Shown here one piece after another: positions 17,235 to 25,989 of a stretch of 64,000 bases of DNA. Numbering within the stretch: the stretch's first letter is position 1; each line of letters begins with the position of its first letter. The stretch is from Cytophagaceae bacterium (GTDB lineage Bacteria > Bacteroidota > Bacteroidia > Cytophagales > Flexibacteraceae). The DNA lies in NCBI GenBank assembly GCA_027490155.1, contig JAIXYP010000005.1, forward strand, positions 62,001 to 126,000. Reading direction: 5' to 3'. The notes under the pieces were generated by a model. The model did no database searches and was not told the DNA's origin. It was given only the letters and a program-made list of their open reading frames with translations. The position numbers and the translations under genes were made by a program.

Positions 17235-18575
17235 ATGCGCAGGATATCAAGGCTCATGGTTTTGATCGGTATGTGGTTGGTTACAGAAAGTTTAGCGATT
17301 GGCCAGCCAACAACTCAACAAAAGACCAGCATTCCAGTCCTGACCAGAGAGCAAGCTGAAGCCAAAGCCCTTGAGGCTAATTATGGCATCACGCTCCAGA
17401 AGATTCTCACTACATCTGCGGAAGTGAATGTCAACCGTGGGCTAGCCGGTCAGCTACCAACCGTCACGATGGGAGCCGCACAGACCTATTCTAACAACTC
17501 CATACAGCAAGAGTTTAGCAACCCAGGTTCGTCACCAATCACCCGGTCAGGGGCTGGCACTACCGTCACCACCGGTAACGTTACACTCAACTGGACGCTA
17601 TTTGACGGCATAGCCATGTTCATTAACTACGATAGGCTGAAGTTAATGCGGGATTTAGAGCAGGAACAAGGTCGTGCAACGGTGGAGTTAACCATGGCGC
17701 AGGTCCGTCTCGCATTTGATAACCTTTTGTTGCAGGACAAGAAGCGTGCTTTGTTGGAGGCTACGCTTGCCCTCAGCAAGGACCGCATGGCCTTAGCAGA
17801 TCAGCGGTATCAGGTTGGCACTGGTAGCAAACTTGACCTATTAAATTCGCAGGTGGACTATAACACTGACCGCACGGCCCTGATGGCACAGGAGCAACAA
17901 TGCACGCAAGCCCAAGCTGATCTCAATGTGTTGCTAGCCTTACCGTCGGAAACACCATTCATCGCCCAAGGCGATCTGGCACTCAAGGACTCAATCATTG
18001 AGACTAACCTGCCCGAGCAGCTCAAGTCTCATAACAACAACCTCAAGCTTGCACGTTTCCAACGTGAAGTTGCCTGGCAAGGGATCAAGTTGGCTAATAG
18101 TGCCCGTTATCCGCAGCTGAATCTGCAGGCTGGCTTCAACTACTCAGACCAAAGTTTCCAGGCGGGATTATTCAAACGCAATAGCAGCTATGGCCCCATC
18201 ATTGGGCTTAATGCGACTTACAACCTGTTCAACGGCAACCGGGTCAGTACTAACATAAAGCAGGCCGAGCTTAATGCTCAATTTTCGGATGTGAGCCTTG
18301 CACAGGTAGAGCAACAGCAGATTGCAAGCCTATACAACGCCCTTTTGGCCTACAAATACAACCGCAAACTAGCCAAGGTCGAGGGCGAAAACCTGACGAT
18401 TGCCAAGCAGAACACCAGTATTGCCCTTGATCGGTATAAGGTAGGACTGGCTCGCCCCATTGAGCTACGCGAAGCGCAACGCAATGAAGTCGCCAACGAA
18501 ACTCGGTTGCTGGAGGCTCAGTTTCGGGTTCGGTCCAGCGAGATTGAGATACTCAGACTGGTCAGCATTAAGTAG
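17235..18575 (+). CDS. TolC family outer-membrane efflux protein
   Basis: 446 residues from the ATG at 17235 (MRRISRLMVLIGMWLV), which gives a normal signal peptide ending near AIGQ; ATGs at 17190 and 17148 would add 15 or 29 residues in front of it. The mature protein has the duplicated OEP structure: long helices with heptad patterns (QVRLAFDNLLLQDKKRALLEATLALSKDRM, read in parts, near 155-180), the beta-strand segments NVTLNWTLFDGIAMF and GLNATYNLFNGNRVS, and the second half mirroring the first. It lies 137 bp behind the RND gene on the same strand and probably supplies its outer-membrane channel. Confidence 0.9.
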   Translation: MRRISRLMVLIGMWLVTESLAIGQPTTQQKTSIPVLTREQAEAKALEANYGITLQKILTTSAEVNVNRGLAGQLPTVTMGAAQTYSNNSIQQEFSNPGSSPITRSGAGTTVTTGNVTLNWTLFDGIAMFINYDRLKLMRDLEQEQGRATVELTMAQVRLAFDNLLLQDKKRALLEATLALSKDRMALADQRYQVGTGSKLDLLNSQVDYNTDRTALMAQEQQCTQAQADLNVLLALPSETPFIAQGDLALKDSIIETNLPEQLKSHNNNLKLARFQREVAWQGIKLANSARYPQLNLQAGFNYSDQSFQAGLFKRNSSYGPIIGLNATYNLFNGNRVSTNIKQAELNAQFSDVSLAQVEQQQIASLYNALLAYKYNRKLAKVEGENLTIAKQNTSIALDRYKVGLARPIELREAQRNEVANETRLLEAQFRVRSSEIEILRLVSIK

Positions 18576-18701
18576 TTGTATGCTGAGGTGCAATGGCATG
18601 TGAACATTCTGGGGCTCGTATAGGCTATTCATTGGTCCACCATTTAGGCCGCTTATATAGTTTGATGGAAGTCAGCATTTTAGATCCATTTAGATTTGAC
18701 T

Positions 18702-19856
18702 ATGCTTTCTACCGTCTTATTCTATCGCCCAAGCCAGATTCGCAGGTTGAGCTCCGCAATCAAAGGCATTTGTTTCGCCCTGTTGTTGGCCCCATTGTGG
18801 CTCAATGCCCAGCAGGCTAGCCCATCCGCTGAGGTTGGCCCCTACCAGTGGCAAAAGTCAACTACCGAACCCTACAGGGGCAAACAGGATGACATCTGTT
18901 TCGTGAACGAGCGCAAAGGCTGGTATGTCAATGGGGCTGGTAACATCTATCACACCACAGATGGAGGCACCACTTGGGTCAACCAAATCAACAAACCTGG
19001 GACATTTTTCCGGTGTATTGGTATGGTAGATAGTCTTGTTGGGGTGGCTGGCAACATCGGGACCGAATACTTCCCAAATGTGTCTGACACCATCCCGCTA
19101 TACCGCACCGTCGATGGTGGCAAATCATGGACTCCAATTGATAAAAGTGCCATTAAGGGACCATATCCTAAGGGTTTGTGTGCCATCGAGGTCCTCAAGG
19201 TGCCCTTTGTGAACCATGGCAAGCTAGACTACAAGACCACCATTTATGCTGGTGGACGGGTAGGTACCCCTGCCTTTTTGCTCAAAAGTACGGATCTAGG
19301 TGCTACCTGGACCAGTCAGGACATGAATGGCCTTACCTCCATGATCCTCGATGTGAAGTTCTTGAACGCCAAAGAGGGCTTCATTTGTGGTGCTTCTTCG
19401 GGCGATGTGGCTGCCTCAAATGCAGTGATCCTCAAGTCGGAGGACGGTGGCAAGTCATGGAAAAAGGTCTATCAAAGCACCCGTCCCTATGAGCTGACCT
19501 GGAAAGGATCCTTCCCTACGGACAAGGTTGGTTATGTCAGTATCCAGTCCTACAATCCGGATACCACAGTCAAACAGCAAAACATCGTCAAGACTGTTGA
19601 CGGTGGCAAAAGCTGGACCGAGCTACCATTAGTCAATCGCCAATGTCGTGAGTTTGGTGTCGGCTTTGTAGATGCGGACCGTGGCTGGGTGGGCACCCTT
19701 TGTGGTGGCTATCAGACCCTTGATGGTGGCAAAACGTTTACTAAAGTCCCCCTTGGCAATGCATGTAACAAGATACGCTTCATCAAATTGGCGGATGGGT
19801 CGAGCTTTGGTGCTGCCATCGGGGTGGAAGTAAGGACCCTCAGGATACCCAAGTAA
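18702..19856 (+). CDS. Exported beta-propeller protein with Ycf48/BNR-type repeats
   Basis: 384 residues from the ATG at 18702; a TTG six bases earlier is possible but less likely. A signal peptide ends at LNAQQ near residue 39. The rest carries six repeats of an Asp-box-like motif: TTDGGTTW, TVDGGKSW, STDLGATW, SEDGGKSW, TVDGGKSW and TLDGGKTF, each closing one blade of a propeller. The sequence between them (GWYVNGAGNIY, GWVGTLCGGY) resembles the Ycf48/HCF136 photosystem assembly domain, which occurs in many non-photosynthetic Bacteroidota as a secreted protein of unknown role. Alternative sialidase-like activity is unlikely because no catalytic Tyr/Glu/Arg pattern is apparent. A terminator follows. 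Confidence 0.82.
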   Translation: MLSTVLFYRPSQIRRLSSAIKGICFALLLAPLWLNAQQASPSAEVGPYQWQKSTTEPYRGKQDDICFVNERKGWYVNGAGNIYHTTDGGTTWVNQINKPGTFFRCIGMVDSLVGVAGNIGTEYFPNVSDTIPLYRTVDGGKSWTPIDKSAIKGPYPKGLCAIEVLKVPFVNHGKLDYKTTIYAGGRVGTPAFLLKSTDLGATWTSQDMNGLTSMILDVKFLNAKEGFICGASSGDVAASNAVILKSEDGGKSWKKVYQSTRPYELTWKGSFPTDKVGYVSIQSYNPDTTVKQQNIVKTVDGGKSWTELPLVNRQCREFGVGFVDADRGWVGTLCGGYQTLDGGKTFTKVPLGNACNKIRFIKLADGSSFGAAIGVEVRTLRIPK

Positions 19857-19917
19857 GTTTGTCTCGACCTCCGATCAACTTCATCTTGGAGGTCTAACTC
19901 AGATTCGCACCAAAAAG

Positions 19918-19950
19918 AAAGGCCATCGGATCTAACGTTGGCCTTTTTTT
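19918..19950. terminator. Terminator between convergent propeller and DUF4139 genes
   Basis: AAAGGCCA (19918-19925) pairs with TGGCCTTT (19939-19946) and is followed by a run of T. A second hairpin, GACCTCC...GGAGGTC (19866-19894), lies just upstream. Confidence 0.75.
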
Positions 19951-19976
19951 GGTCAATAAATTCGTGCAATCGGCCC

Positions 19977-21713
19977 TTACTCCACCAACACCTTTTTCTT
20001 GGGATAAGTGAGCAAGTACTTCAGGGTAACTTTTTTGGTTTCCCCTGCCTTGAGGCTCAGGTCCCAAATGGCGATGCCAGTGTCGGGGATTAGGTTGCCT
20101 TTGGATAACTCTTTGACTTCTACCTTAAGCTCCTCATTGCCCGAAATGGGTACTACGTCCTTCAAAGATACTTTGATTACATCGCTGCGGTTGTTTCGGA
20201 TGGTGGTCTCCCAGACATATTCCTTCTCGTTGCTTCCTTCTAAGATTGTGGGGCCCTTTTTCTTGACAGCTTTGTTAACACGTTTGACTGAGATGGCAGG
20301 GTCACGAGCCAAAGAGATTTGCAGTTCCTCGTCAGGTGAGTCAAACGAAGTGTGCTGGGTGCCAACAAATGATCCATCGAGGTAAATGCTGGCTTCTGCT
20401 GGCAGGAGGCTATAGCTTTCCCATCCACTGATGTAGGCCACTAAAAATGCAGCGGGATCAGACCTTGGCACACTGGCATATTCGTACCGTGCCTTAGCCT
20501 CCATTTGCCTAATCTGGATCCTTTGACCCTCATTACCTGACTGGATGTTGTATTTAAGGTCGATGTCATACTCAGTCGATATTGTGGTTTCGGAAACTTC
20601 AAAACTGGGTGCGACCACAGCTAGAGCCATCGACTCTTCTTTTGCCTCATCCATCATGGGGGCCTCCGTACCGAGAGATCTTGATAACTTGCGGCGCATA
20701 GCAGGCCTTGGCATATAGGTGCGTGGTGGCGCAGGATCCATCAAGTTGATGGTGTATGGCTCGATTCCAGGCACGGATCGGTTGGCGGATGGGGCAGTTG
20801 TGCTAAGTGTCAAGCCCACATTGCGCCAATTGATGCCAGTGGACTGGCGTACTTGTGCACGGTAGATGATTTTGATCGGCCCAAAACCTGGTGCCACTTT
20901 AAGGTCATAATGTGGTGCCCACCCTGCCTCGCTGATGTTATAGCTAACCTCAAAATAGACATCCCCGGCCTCTTCTGCCTGTAGGCTGACCTCTAGTTGT
21001 TGTTGGCTAGGGTTTAGGTTCTGGAGTGAATCCTGTTGCTCAGGTGTTAGTTCCGGTGTTTCAACGGGATCTTTGCCATAATCTGAGGACAGACCACCAT
21101 TCCGGAGGTATTCGATATAAGCCTGTTTTTGCTGGATTTTGGTCGTTAAGTCTCGCTCTTGCTGGTTGTATTTGAGTCTTTTGGCCCGCAGCAGATTCAG
21201 CTTTACCTCGATATAGTCAAGGAACTGCTTTATCTCGAGCGTTGATAGTTTCCGATCCATATTCTGGTGCGCATGTAGAGCACTCAGTTGTAGGTCCACC
21301 TCTAACCGTAATTCCTGCACCTCGACTTTGGCAATATTGAGTCTATTAACCGTACCCTCCAGCTCCTTGATGATGGTTGAAATACCCTTTTGTTTTTTCT
21401 GGTTTGGGTTGACTTTTGGCAGGATAATGGCCTGACTTGGTTTATACCCTAACACAAATGCCTTGCCCTTGACTTTGATCTCGACCGAGTTGTAGTCATA
21501 GTTATTGGGCAGCCCCGTCAAGATCACCACTTGGTCACCTTTGGGGACTTTGGCTGTTGCTTCTGCCACTAATGTCGCACCACTAAGGAAAACCTTGGCG
21601 TGTTTGATTTTGGTCAGGGCTTTGATTGGGGCTGCTTTGATCTGGTATCCGCCGACATATAGCAGCACCAAAGGCAGCAAAAACAAGGATCTAAAAGCCA
21701 AGCGAAGAGACAT
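19977..21713 (-). CDS. MuiA-like protein (DUF4140/DUF4139)
   Basis: 578 residues from the ATG at 21713 (MSLRLAFRS); another ATG lies 6 bp upstream, and the longer frame to 21854 would precede the signal peptide. The signal peptide (LFLLPLVLLYVGGY) is followed by the DUF4140 domain (about 35-130; VFLSGATLVAEATAKVPKG), a long coiled coil (about 130-225), then the DUF4139 domain (about 260-578; YNISEAGWAPHYDLKV, GINWRNVGLTLSTTAPS). The MuiA name comes from a mucoidy inhibitor; the biochemical role is unknown. A Pro/Arg/Met-rich linker (APPRTYMPRPAMRRK) interrupts the domain near 385-400. It lies 164 bp downstream of the PhoD-like gene on the same strand. Confidence 0.85.
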   Translation of the reverse strand: MSLRLAFRSLFLLPLVLLYVGGYQIKAAPIKALTKIKHAKVFLSGATLVAEATAKVPKGDQVVILTGLPNNYDYNSVEIKVKGKAFVLGYKPSQAIILPKVNPNQKKQKGISTIIKELEGTVNRLNIAKVEVQELRLEVDLQLSALHAHQNMDRKLSTLEIKQFLDYIEVKLNLLRAKRLKYNQQERDLTTKIQQKQAYIEYLRNGGLSSDYGKDPVETPELTPEQQDSLQNLNPSQQQLEVSLQAEEAGDVYFEVSYNISEAGWAPHYDLKVAPGFGPIKIIYRAQVRQSTGINWRNVGLTLSTTAPSANRSVPGIEPYTINLMDPAPPRTYMPRPAMRRKLSRSLGTEAPMMDEAKEESMALAVVAPSFEVSETTISTEYDIDLKYNIQSGNEGQRIQIRQMEAKARYEYASVPRSDPAAFLVAYISGWESYSLLPAEASIYLDGSFVGTQHTSFDSPDEELQISLARDPAISVKRVNKAVKKKGPTILEGSNEKEYVWETTIRNNRSDVIKVSLKDVVPISGNEELKVEVKELSKGNLIPDTGIAIWDLSLKAGETKKVTLKYLLTYPKKKVLVE

Positions 21714-21877
21714 GATCATAGGTATTGACAAAGTGAATGGCAGTGTAGGGACGGGTAAATGCCCTGACAGATGATGCGATAACGACCAACTAGGTTTGAT
21801 ATTGAACAGAAGGTGCGGGACTGTGTACCACCTCCATATGCACAATATAGTCATAGATATGCCGCTAAGTCAAGTTC

Positions 21878-23230
21878 CTAGCGCAATTCGGAGGCAGCAA
21901 TCGTCTTTTCCCAGATCAATTTGCCATCCACTGCATGGATTCCGATTTTCATCTGGCGGTCTTTGGCAGGTCCTGAAAAAGAAAGGATACCAAAGTTTCG
22001 GTCCGTTACCAAGGTGTTAGGCATCCGGCCTGTGGTGGCTTCGTCCTCATCCTTACCTGGTTTGGCTGGTCCACTCGTGAGGGGCGATACGGTAAGGTCA
22101 TATAACGGATAGGTGCCCAATCGCTCCATTTTGATCAGGTCTGTATGGTGCCGATCTCCAGATAGGAATAAGACCCCTTTGACCTTTGCCTTCTGGATCA
22201 GGTCTAAGAGCTCATTGCGTTCTTCGGCGTAGTTGGCATAGTTTTCGTGTGCAGCCACTGGGTTGAGGACCTGCCCCCCTATACAGACGATTTTGAATGT
22301 TGCCTTGCTATAAATTAGGTTATCGACCAACCATTGCAACTGTTGTTTGCCTAGATATGATTTTTCCCGACCAGTTTGGTCACCATTTGGGCTGCGATGA
22401 TATCGGTCATCCATTAAGAAGAACTGCACATCATTGACCAGCGTTGTGCTCGTGATTCCACCATTGCCAACCGAATTGGTGGTTGGGTTGCACCAGAAGT
22501 CATTAAAAGCAGCCTCTGACCATGTTTTGCCTGCCCAGCTGCGGTCTGCATCATTGGGTCCGTAATCATGGTCATCCCAGATGGCATAATGTGGCGCGGC
22601 TGCTAACAAAGGCTGCAACAAAGGCTCGGATCTTGCCATTGTGTGCCTTCTGTAGAACCCATATTTGCTGCCAAAGTCCACCTCACGGCTGTATATATTG
22701 TCACCGAGCCAGACCATCGCATCAGGTTTGGCGGCATAGATGCTGCCAAAAATTTCCAGATTGGCCCCATACGGGGTTCCCGGCCGATCTACAGCTTGTT
22801 CAGGATGGTAATAGCAGCTACCAATGGCCACCTTAAAAGCCGGTGGGTCAGTTCGGAACTGCCAGAGTTTTTGGGTTTTGAACGTCGTTGGGTAGCTGAA
22901 ATTACAGACCTTACCATTGATCAAGACCGTGTAGCGATAGAGCACACCATTGCTTAGCCCCACTGCCTGCGGTTTGGCTATGAAGTGATTCTCACTACCT
23001 GTGAGGATTGGTGGCGTAGTGCTGACTGCCTTGGCATTGCTATCAGGCCAGTATTTGATCTGGACGGTAGCCGCCTGTTTGGTCTGTACCCATAGCTGCG
23101 CCGTCTGCATCTCAACATGGCCCAGCATCGGCCCTGCTTTTAGGAGGGATTGTTGGGAATAGGAAGGCACCCATAGCACCAGAACAAGTAAAATGGCTGC
23201 AGTTAAAACCGAGCTGTAACGTAGCATCAT
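21878..23230 (-). CDS. PhoD-like alkaline phosphatase D family metallophosphatase
   Basis: 450 residues. The N-terminal signal peptide (TAAILLVLVLWVPSYSQ) indicates export. An N-terminal Fn3-like domain (about 30-125) precedes the metallophosphatase core (about 130-400). Metal-binding motifs are visible as VAIGSCYY, MVWLGDNIYSREVDF, WDDHDYGPNDADR and FLSGDRHHTDLIK. The family hydrolyses phosphomono- or diesters in the periplasm or at the cell surface. It lacks an obvious twin-arginine motif, so the Sec route is more likely than for Bacillus PhoD. Nothing in the neighbourhood ties it to phosphate control; ppk1 is 5 kb away. Upstream is an AT-rich 250-bp gap leading to the nucleotidyltransferase pair. 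Confidence 0.9.
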   Translation of the reverse strand: MMLRYSSVLTAAILLVLVLWVPSYSQQSLLKAGPMLGHVEMQTAQLWVQTKQAATVQIKYWPDSNAKAVSTTPPILTGSENHFIAKPQAVGLSNGVLYRYTVLINGKVCNFSYPTTFKTQKLWQFRTDPPAFKVAIGSCYYHPEQAVDRPGTPYGANLEIFGSIYAAKPDAMVWLGDNIYSREVDFGSKYGFYRRHTMARSEPLLQPLLAAAPHYAIWDDHDYGPNDADRSWAGKTWSEAAFNDFWCNPTTNSVGNGGITSTTLVNDVQFFLMDDRYHRSPNGDQTGREKSYLGKQQLQWLVDNLIYSKATFKIVCIGGQVLNPVAAHENYANYAEERNELLDLIQKAKVKGVLFLSGDRHHTDLIKMERLGTYPLYDLTVSPLTSGPAKPGKDEDEATTGRMPNTLVTDRNFGILSFSGPAKDRQMKIGIHAVDGKLIWEKTIAASELR

Positions 23231-23483
23231 AACTGCAATCTAGCTCTGGATTTGACCAAAGCAACCCTAATGTCGGGGCTAAATCCGACTCTAATATTAT
23301 CGGCATGTTATATATTGGCAGGATGAATCGACTTGATAATATGCACGTTTTGTAATTATTGTAAAGGTTTTTGCGCTAAACAGTTTACGATACTACATGT
23401 TTTGTTCAAGCTTATTTTATAAAAGTCTATGTATTTTCGTTCATTCTATAATTGTGAGTCTAACGATCTTATGCTTTGTAGGG

Positions 23484-23819
23484 TTAGTCCCCTTGAGTTA
23501 CTAATTCTATGAAATCTTGTTCAATAAGTGATAAAAAAGTTGGTGAAGTGCTACGAATATTCAGTATGTCAACATTAAGTGGTAGATCGCTTCCTTTAAA
23601 ATCCGAGGATAGGTTTGTGGATAAATCTAGGTATAGTTTAACACAAATATCAATTGCTAAATCTAGGTCAGAACCCCATCTGCGTTGGCTTTTTGCGCGT
23701 GAGCCGAAAACGTAAACACGTGTTTGGACCGGCAAATGCTTTTGCAATATTGCCTTCACGATCTTGAGATGCCCTCGGCTTATTTCGATTCTTTCTGCTT
23801 GGAATGGAGTTGCCTCCAT
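23484..23819 (-). CDS. MNT-type nucleotidyltransferase (MntA-like antitoxin)
   Basis: 111 residues, a minimal nucleotidyltransferase. It has the family motif GSX10DXD as GSRAKSQRRWGSDLD (about 42-56) and the third carboxylate in LNVDILN (about 82-88). Proteins of this class next to a HEPN partner (HI0073/HI0074, MntA/HepT) transfer AMP to a tyrosine of the HEPN RNase and so neutralise it. The partner lies 14 bp upstream on the same strand but is broken (23834-24269). The NTase itself looks intact. The surroundings (23231-23483 and 24060-24360) look richer in A and T than neighbouring genes, in line with acquisition by transfer. Confidence 0.85.
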   Translation of the reverse strand: MEATPFQAERIEISRGHLKIVKAILQKHLPVQTRVYVFGSRAKSQRRWGSDLDLAIDICVKLYLDLSTNLSSDFKGSDLPLNVDILNIRSTSPTFLSLIEQDFIELVTQGD

Positions 23820-23833
23820 AATTACCTATTCGT

Positions 23834-24269
23834 TTAGGAGGCTGACCTCATAATTAGCTGGTCCTGAAGGTAATTCACTTCCACTAAAAAGGATGGAATA
23901 TGGCCAAACACCATCTCTGCCTTTCCGCTGTCGTATGCATGACTTATAGTTCCTCTTTCTTTACGATATCCACGCCAAGCAACCACATCCCCACCCAACA
24001 GACCAAGCTCATATCCTCGCCTAATGACGGCATCAAAGTCTATCATCAACCTCGTTGGGGTTAGCAGCCAATAAGTTGATGTTACGCTTTAAGGTTTTGT
24101 AGGCTAACTCGTACGTAAACTCAAATGCCAGAACCGCTCCTGCCCTGAAATGGTGCCTAATTCTTGGTTCTGCTATGACCCTATCAGCGTTATACAGTTC
24201 AAGAGCTTCCTCTAGTTGGGCAATTGCCTTGTTTAAGGAAGTGAGGTCAAGGTTTATGGCTAATTTGTT
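23834..24269 (-). pseudogene. Frameshifted HEPN (HepT/HI0074-like) gene
   Basis: Two reading frames together encode one HEPN protein. The first, open from 24269 to a TGA at 24033, encodes the N-terminal half (LNKAIAQLEEALELYNADRV, HHFRAGAVLAFEFTYELAYK) but has no ATG, GTG or TTG start after the preceding TAG. The second (from about 24049 to 23834) encodes the C-terminal half with FDAVIRRGYELGLL and RGTISHAY, the RX4HXY motif of HEPN RNases whose tyrosine is the AMPylation site. A one-base insertion or two-base deletion near 24042-24050 separates the frames. Loss of both the start and the frame points to an inactivated toxin next to an intact MNT gene; a sequencing error could explain the frameshift, but not the missing start. 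Confidence 0.7.
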
Positions 24270-24358
24270 CTATTGTTTAGCCTAAGTTACATATTTTTTT
24301 AGTTACTGATGTAATTAAAGACATTGACTTTCGAATTAGCTCAGCTTGTAAAATTTTA

Positions 24359-25153
24359 TTATGCTAACATATTGCTTTGGTCGATCCAAACATCGACCTT
24401 ATCCATCCAAACATCCCATGCGGCCTCTGCCTGACCAACCAACATGCCCTTTCCATTCATAGCTGTGGCACCATGGTTCAGCCCCTCTCTCATCAGCCTA
24501 GTCTCCACTGGGTTGTAGATTAGATCAACGATATGGTGTTGTGGACCCAATTCTTCTAGCGGAATGGGAAGTACATCCTCAACATTGGGCCAAGTGCCTA
24601 CTGGTGTCGTATTGATAATTAGGCCATACTGACTTAAGGTACCTTCTAGGTCTAGGTACAGAACTTGTTTGGCTGTTTCGGCCTCTGAAAATGATCTAAC
24701 AGCTAGATGGTATTCAAGTCCGATATCTGTCAGAACTTGTTTGACAGCCTTGGCAGCACCACCATTGCCGAGGACCAATGCTGGTTGGCTACCATCAAGC
24801 AAGCTGGGCCTGGCAGGGTCATAGTTGGACATCATGGATTGGCCGAACCCAACGTAGTCCGTATTATGCCCATACCACTGGCCCTCATGTTTGAAAATCG
24901 TGTTAACTGCACCAACCTTTTCGGCTAGCGGTGTCAGGCCCGCTAGGTACGGAATCACCGCCAATTTGTAAGGAATAGTTACGTTCAGCCCACCAAGGTC
25001 AGGCAGTTTCAGGATGTCAGGCAAGGAGCCGATTTGATCTAGCTCGATATTGCCATACTCATGGTCTAGCCCCTCGTCAATAAATTTCTGACGAAAGTAA
25101 GCCGACGAAAAGCTATGCTTAAGGCTACCACCTATGAGGGCGAAATATGACAT
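24359..25153 (-). CDS. aroE: Shikimate dehydrogenase
   Basis: 264 residues; reduces 3-dehydroshikimate to shikimate with NADPH in aromatic amino acid synthesis. The substrate-binding part shows SLKHSFSS (about 10-17), the catalytic lysine in LNVTIPYKLAV (about 56-66), GAVNTIF and the partner aspartate in GHNTDYVGF (about 95-103). The nucleotide-binding loop is VLGNGGAAKAV (about 127-137). The C-terminal NGKGMLVGQAEAAWDVW matches the conserved glutamine-containing helix. Length is normal. It starts 27 bp after the DedA-family gene on the same strand, so the two are probably co-transcribed. Confidence 0.95.
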   Translation of the reverse strand: MSYFALIGGSLKHSFSSAYFRQKFIDEGLDHEYGNIELDQIGSLPDILKLPDLGGLNVTIPYKLAVIPYLAGLTPLAEKVGAVNTIFKHEGQWYGHNTDYVGFGQSMMSNYDPARPSLLDGSQPALVLGNGGAAKAVKQVLTDIGLEYHLAVRSFSEAETAKQVLYLDLEGTLSQYGLIINTTPVGTWPNVEDVLPIPLEELGPQHHIVDLIYNPVETRLMREGLNHGATAMNGKGMLVGQAEAAWDVWMDKVDVWIDQSNMLA

Positions 25154-25180
25154 TAGCGACCTGAGAAGTTAACCTGGAGC

Positions 25181-25813
25181 TTAGGCATTTTTAGTGCTGA
25201 ACCTGGCTTTCAGGAACTGAAAAACGATGGGCAACACTGATAGCACCACGATGCCAACCCCTACCAAGGTTATGTTTTGTTTCACAAATGGGATATTACC
25301 GAAGGCATAACCTAGCGCTAAAAACGACCCAATCCAGACCACACCTCCTGTGAAATTGAAGAGTAAAAATCTAGAGTAGTTCATCTGTCCGATGCCAGCC
25401 ACAAATGGAGCAAACGTCCGAACGAAGGGGACAAAGCGTGCAATGATGATGGTTTTACCGCCATGCTTTTCGTAAAAATCCTGCGCTTGCTGCAGGTAAG
25501 CCCGTTTCAGAAGCCGAGTATTGAGTTCAAAAGCCCGTGGCCCGATATATTTGCCAATGGAGTAGTTTACCCCATCCCCAAGGACAGCAGCCACTAACAA
25601 AAGGCCGAACAAAAATGTCACGCTTAGCTGGTCAGGATTTGCAGCAGCCAATGCACCAGTAGCGAACAACAATGAGTCACCAGGCAGGAATGGAGCCACC
25701 ACAAGGCCTGTTTCTGCAAATATGATTGCAAACAGGATGATGTAGATATAGGTCCCATATTGGCTCAGCAAGCCTTGTAGGTCTGGGTGTAGGATGTCCA
25801 TAATACTCATCAT
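25181..25813 (-). CDS. DedA family (VTT/SNARE-associated) membrane protein
   Basis: 210 residues with about five hydrophobic segments. The family motifs are clear: FAETGLVVAPFLPGDSLLFATGALAA (in parts, about 27-55), GGKTIIIARFVPFVRTFAPFVAG (about 115-137) with the two arginines thought to matter for function, and the glycine-rich YSRFLLFNFTGGVVWIG. DedA proteins act in the cytoplasmic membrane; recent work assigns some of them to lipid-carrier (undecaprenyl phosphate) or phospholipid flipping and others to proton-linked transport. Three ATGs (25813, 25810, 25801) are possible starts. It lies upstream of aroE by 27 bp, and the glyA terminator lies before it. Confidence 0.92.
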   Translation of the reverse strand: MMSIMDILHPDLQGLLSQYGTYIYIILFAIIFAETGLVVAPFLPGDSLLFATGALAAANPDQLSVTFLFGLLLVAAVLGDGVNYSIGKYIGPRAFELNTRLLKRAYLQQAQDFYEKHGGKTIIIARFVPFVRTFAPFVAGIGQMNYSRFLLFNFTGGVVWIGSFLALGYAFGNIPFVKQNITLVGVGIVVLSVLPIVFQFLKARFSTKNA

Positions 25814-25902
25814 GGGGAGTAGTAAGTTGGGTTAATTCGTTCTGGCAGCAAAGCTAGTGCAATCCCTCCAAAACGAAGGATGGACTTCATGGCTATCAAG
25901 AA

Positions 25903-25938
25903 AAAGCCATGGCCACCTTGCAGGTTAACCATGGCTTT
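25903..25938 (-). terminator. Terminator of glyA
   Basis: A perfect 10-bp stem AAAGCCATGG / CCATGGCTTT with a 16-base loop. Read on the minus strand it is followed by TTCTTG and preceded by the glyA stop 51 bp upstream. Confidence 0.85.
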
Positions 25939-25989
25939 AGGTTGCATTAGTAGTCAATCTAGTCTGGTGTGGCTCAGATGCTGAAATGT

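Noticed and set aside
22522-22957. Plus-strand ORFs within the phoD-like gene
   Set aside because: They are antisense shadows of a conserved enzyme with all its metal motifs intact on the minus strand.
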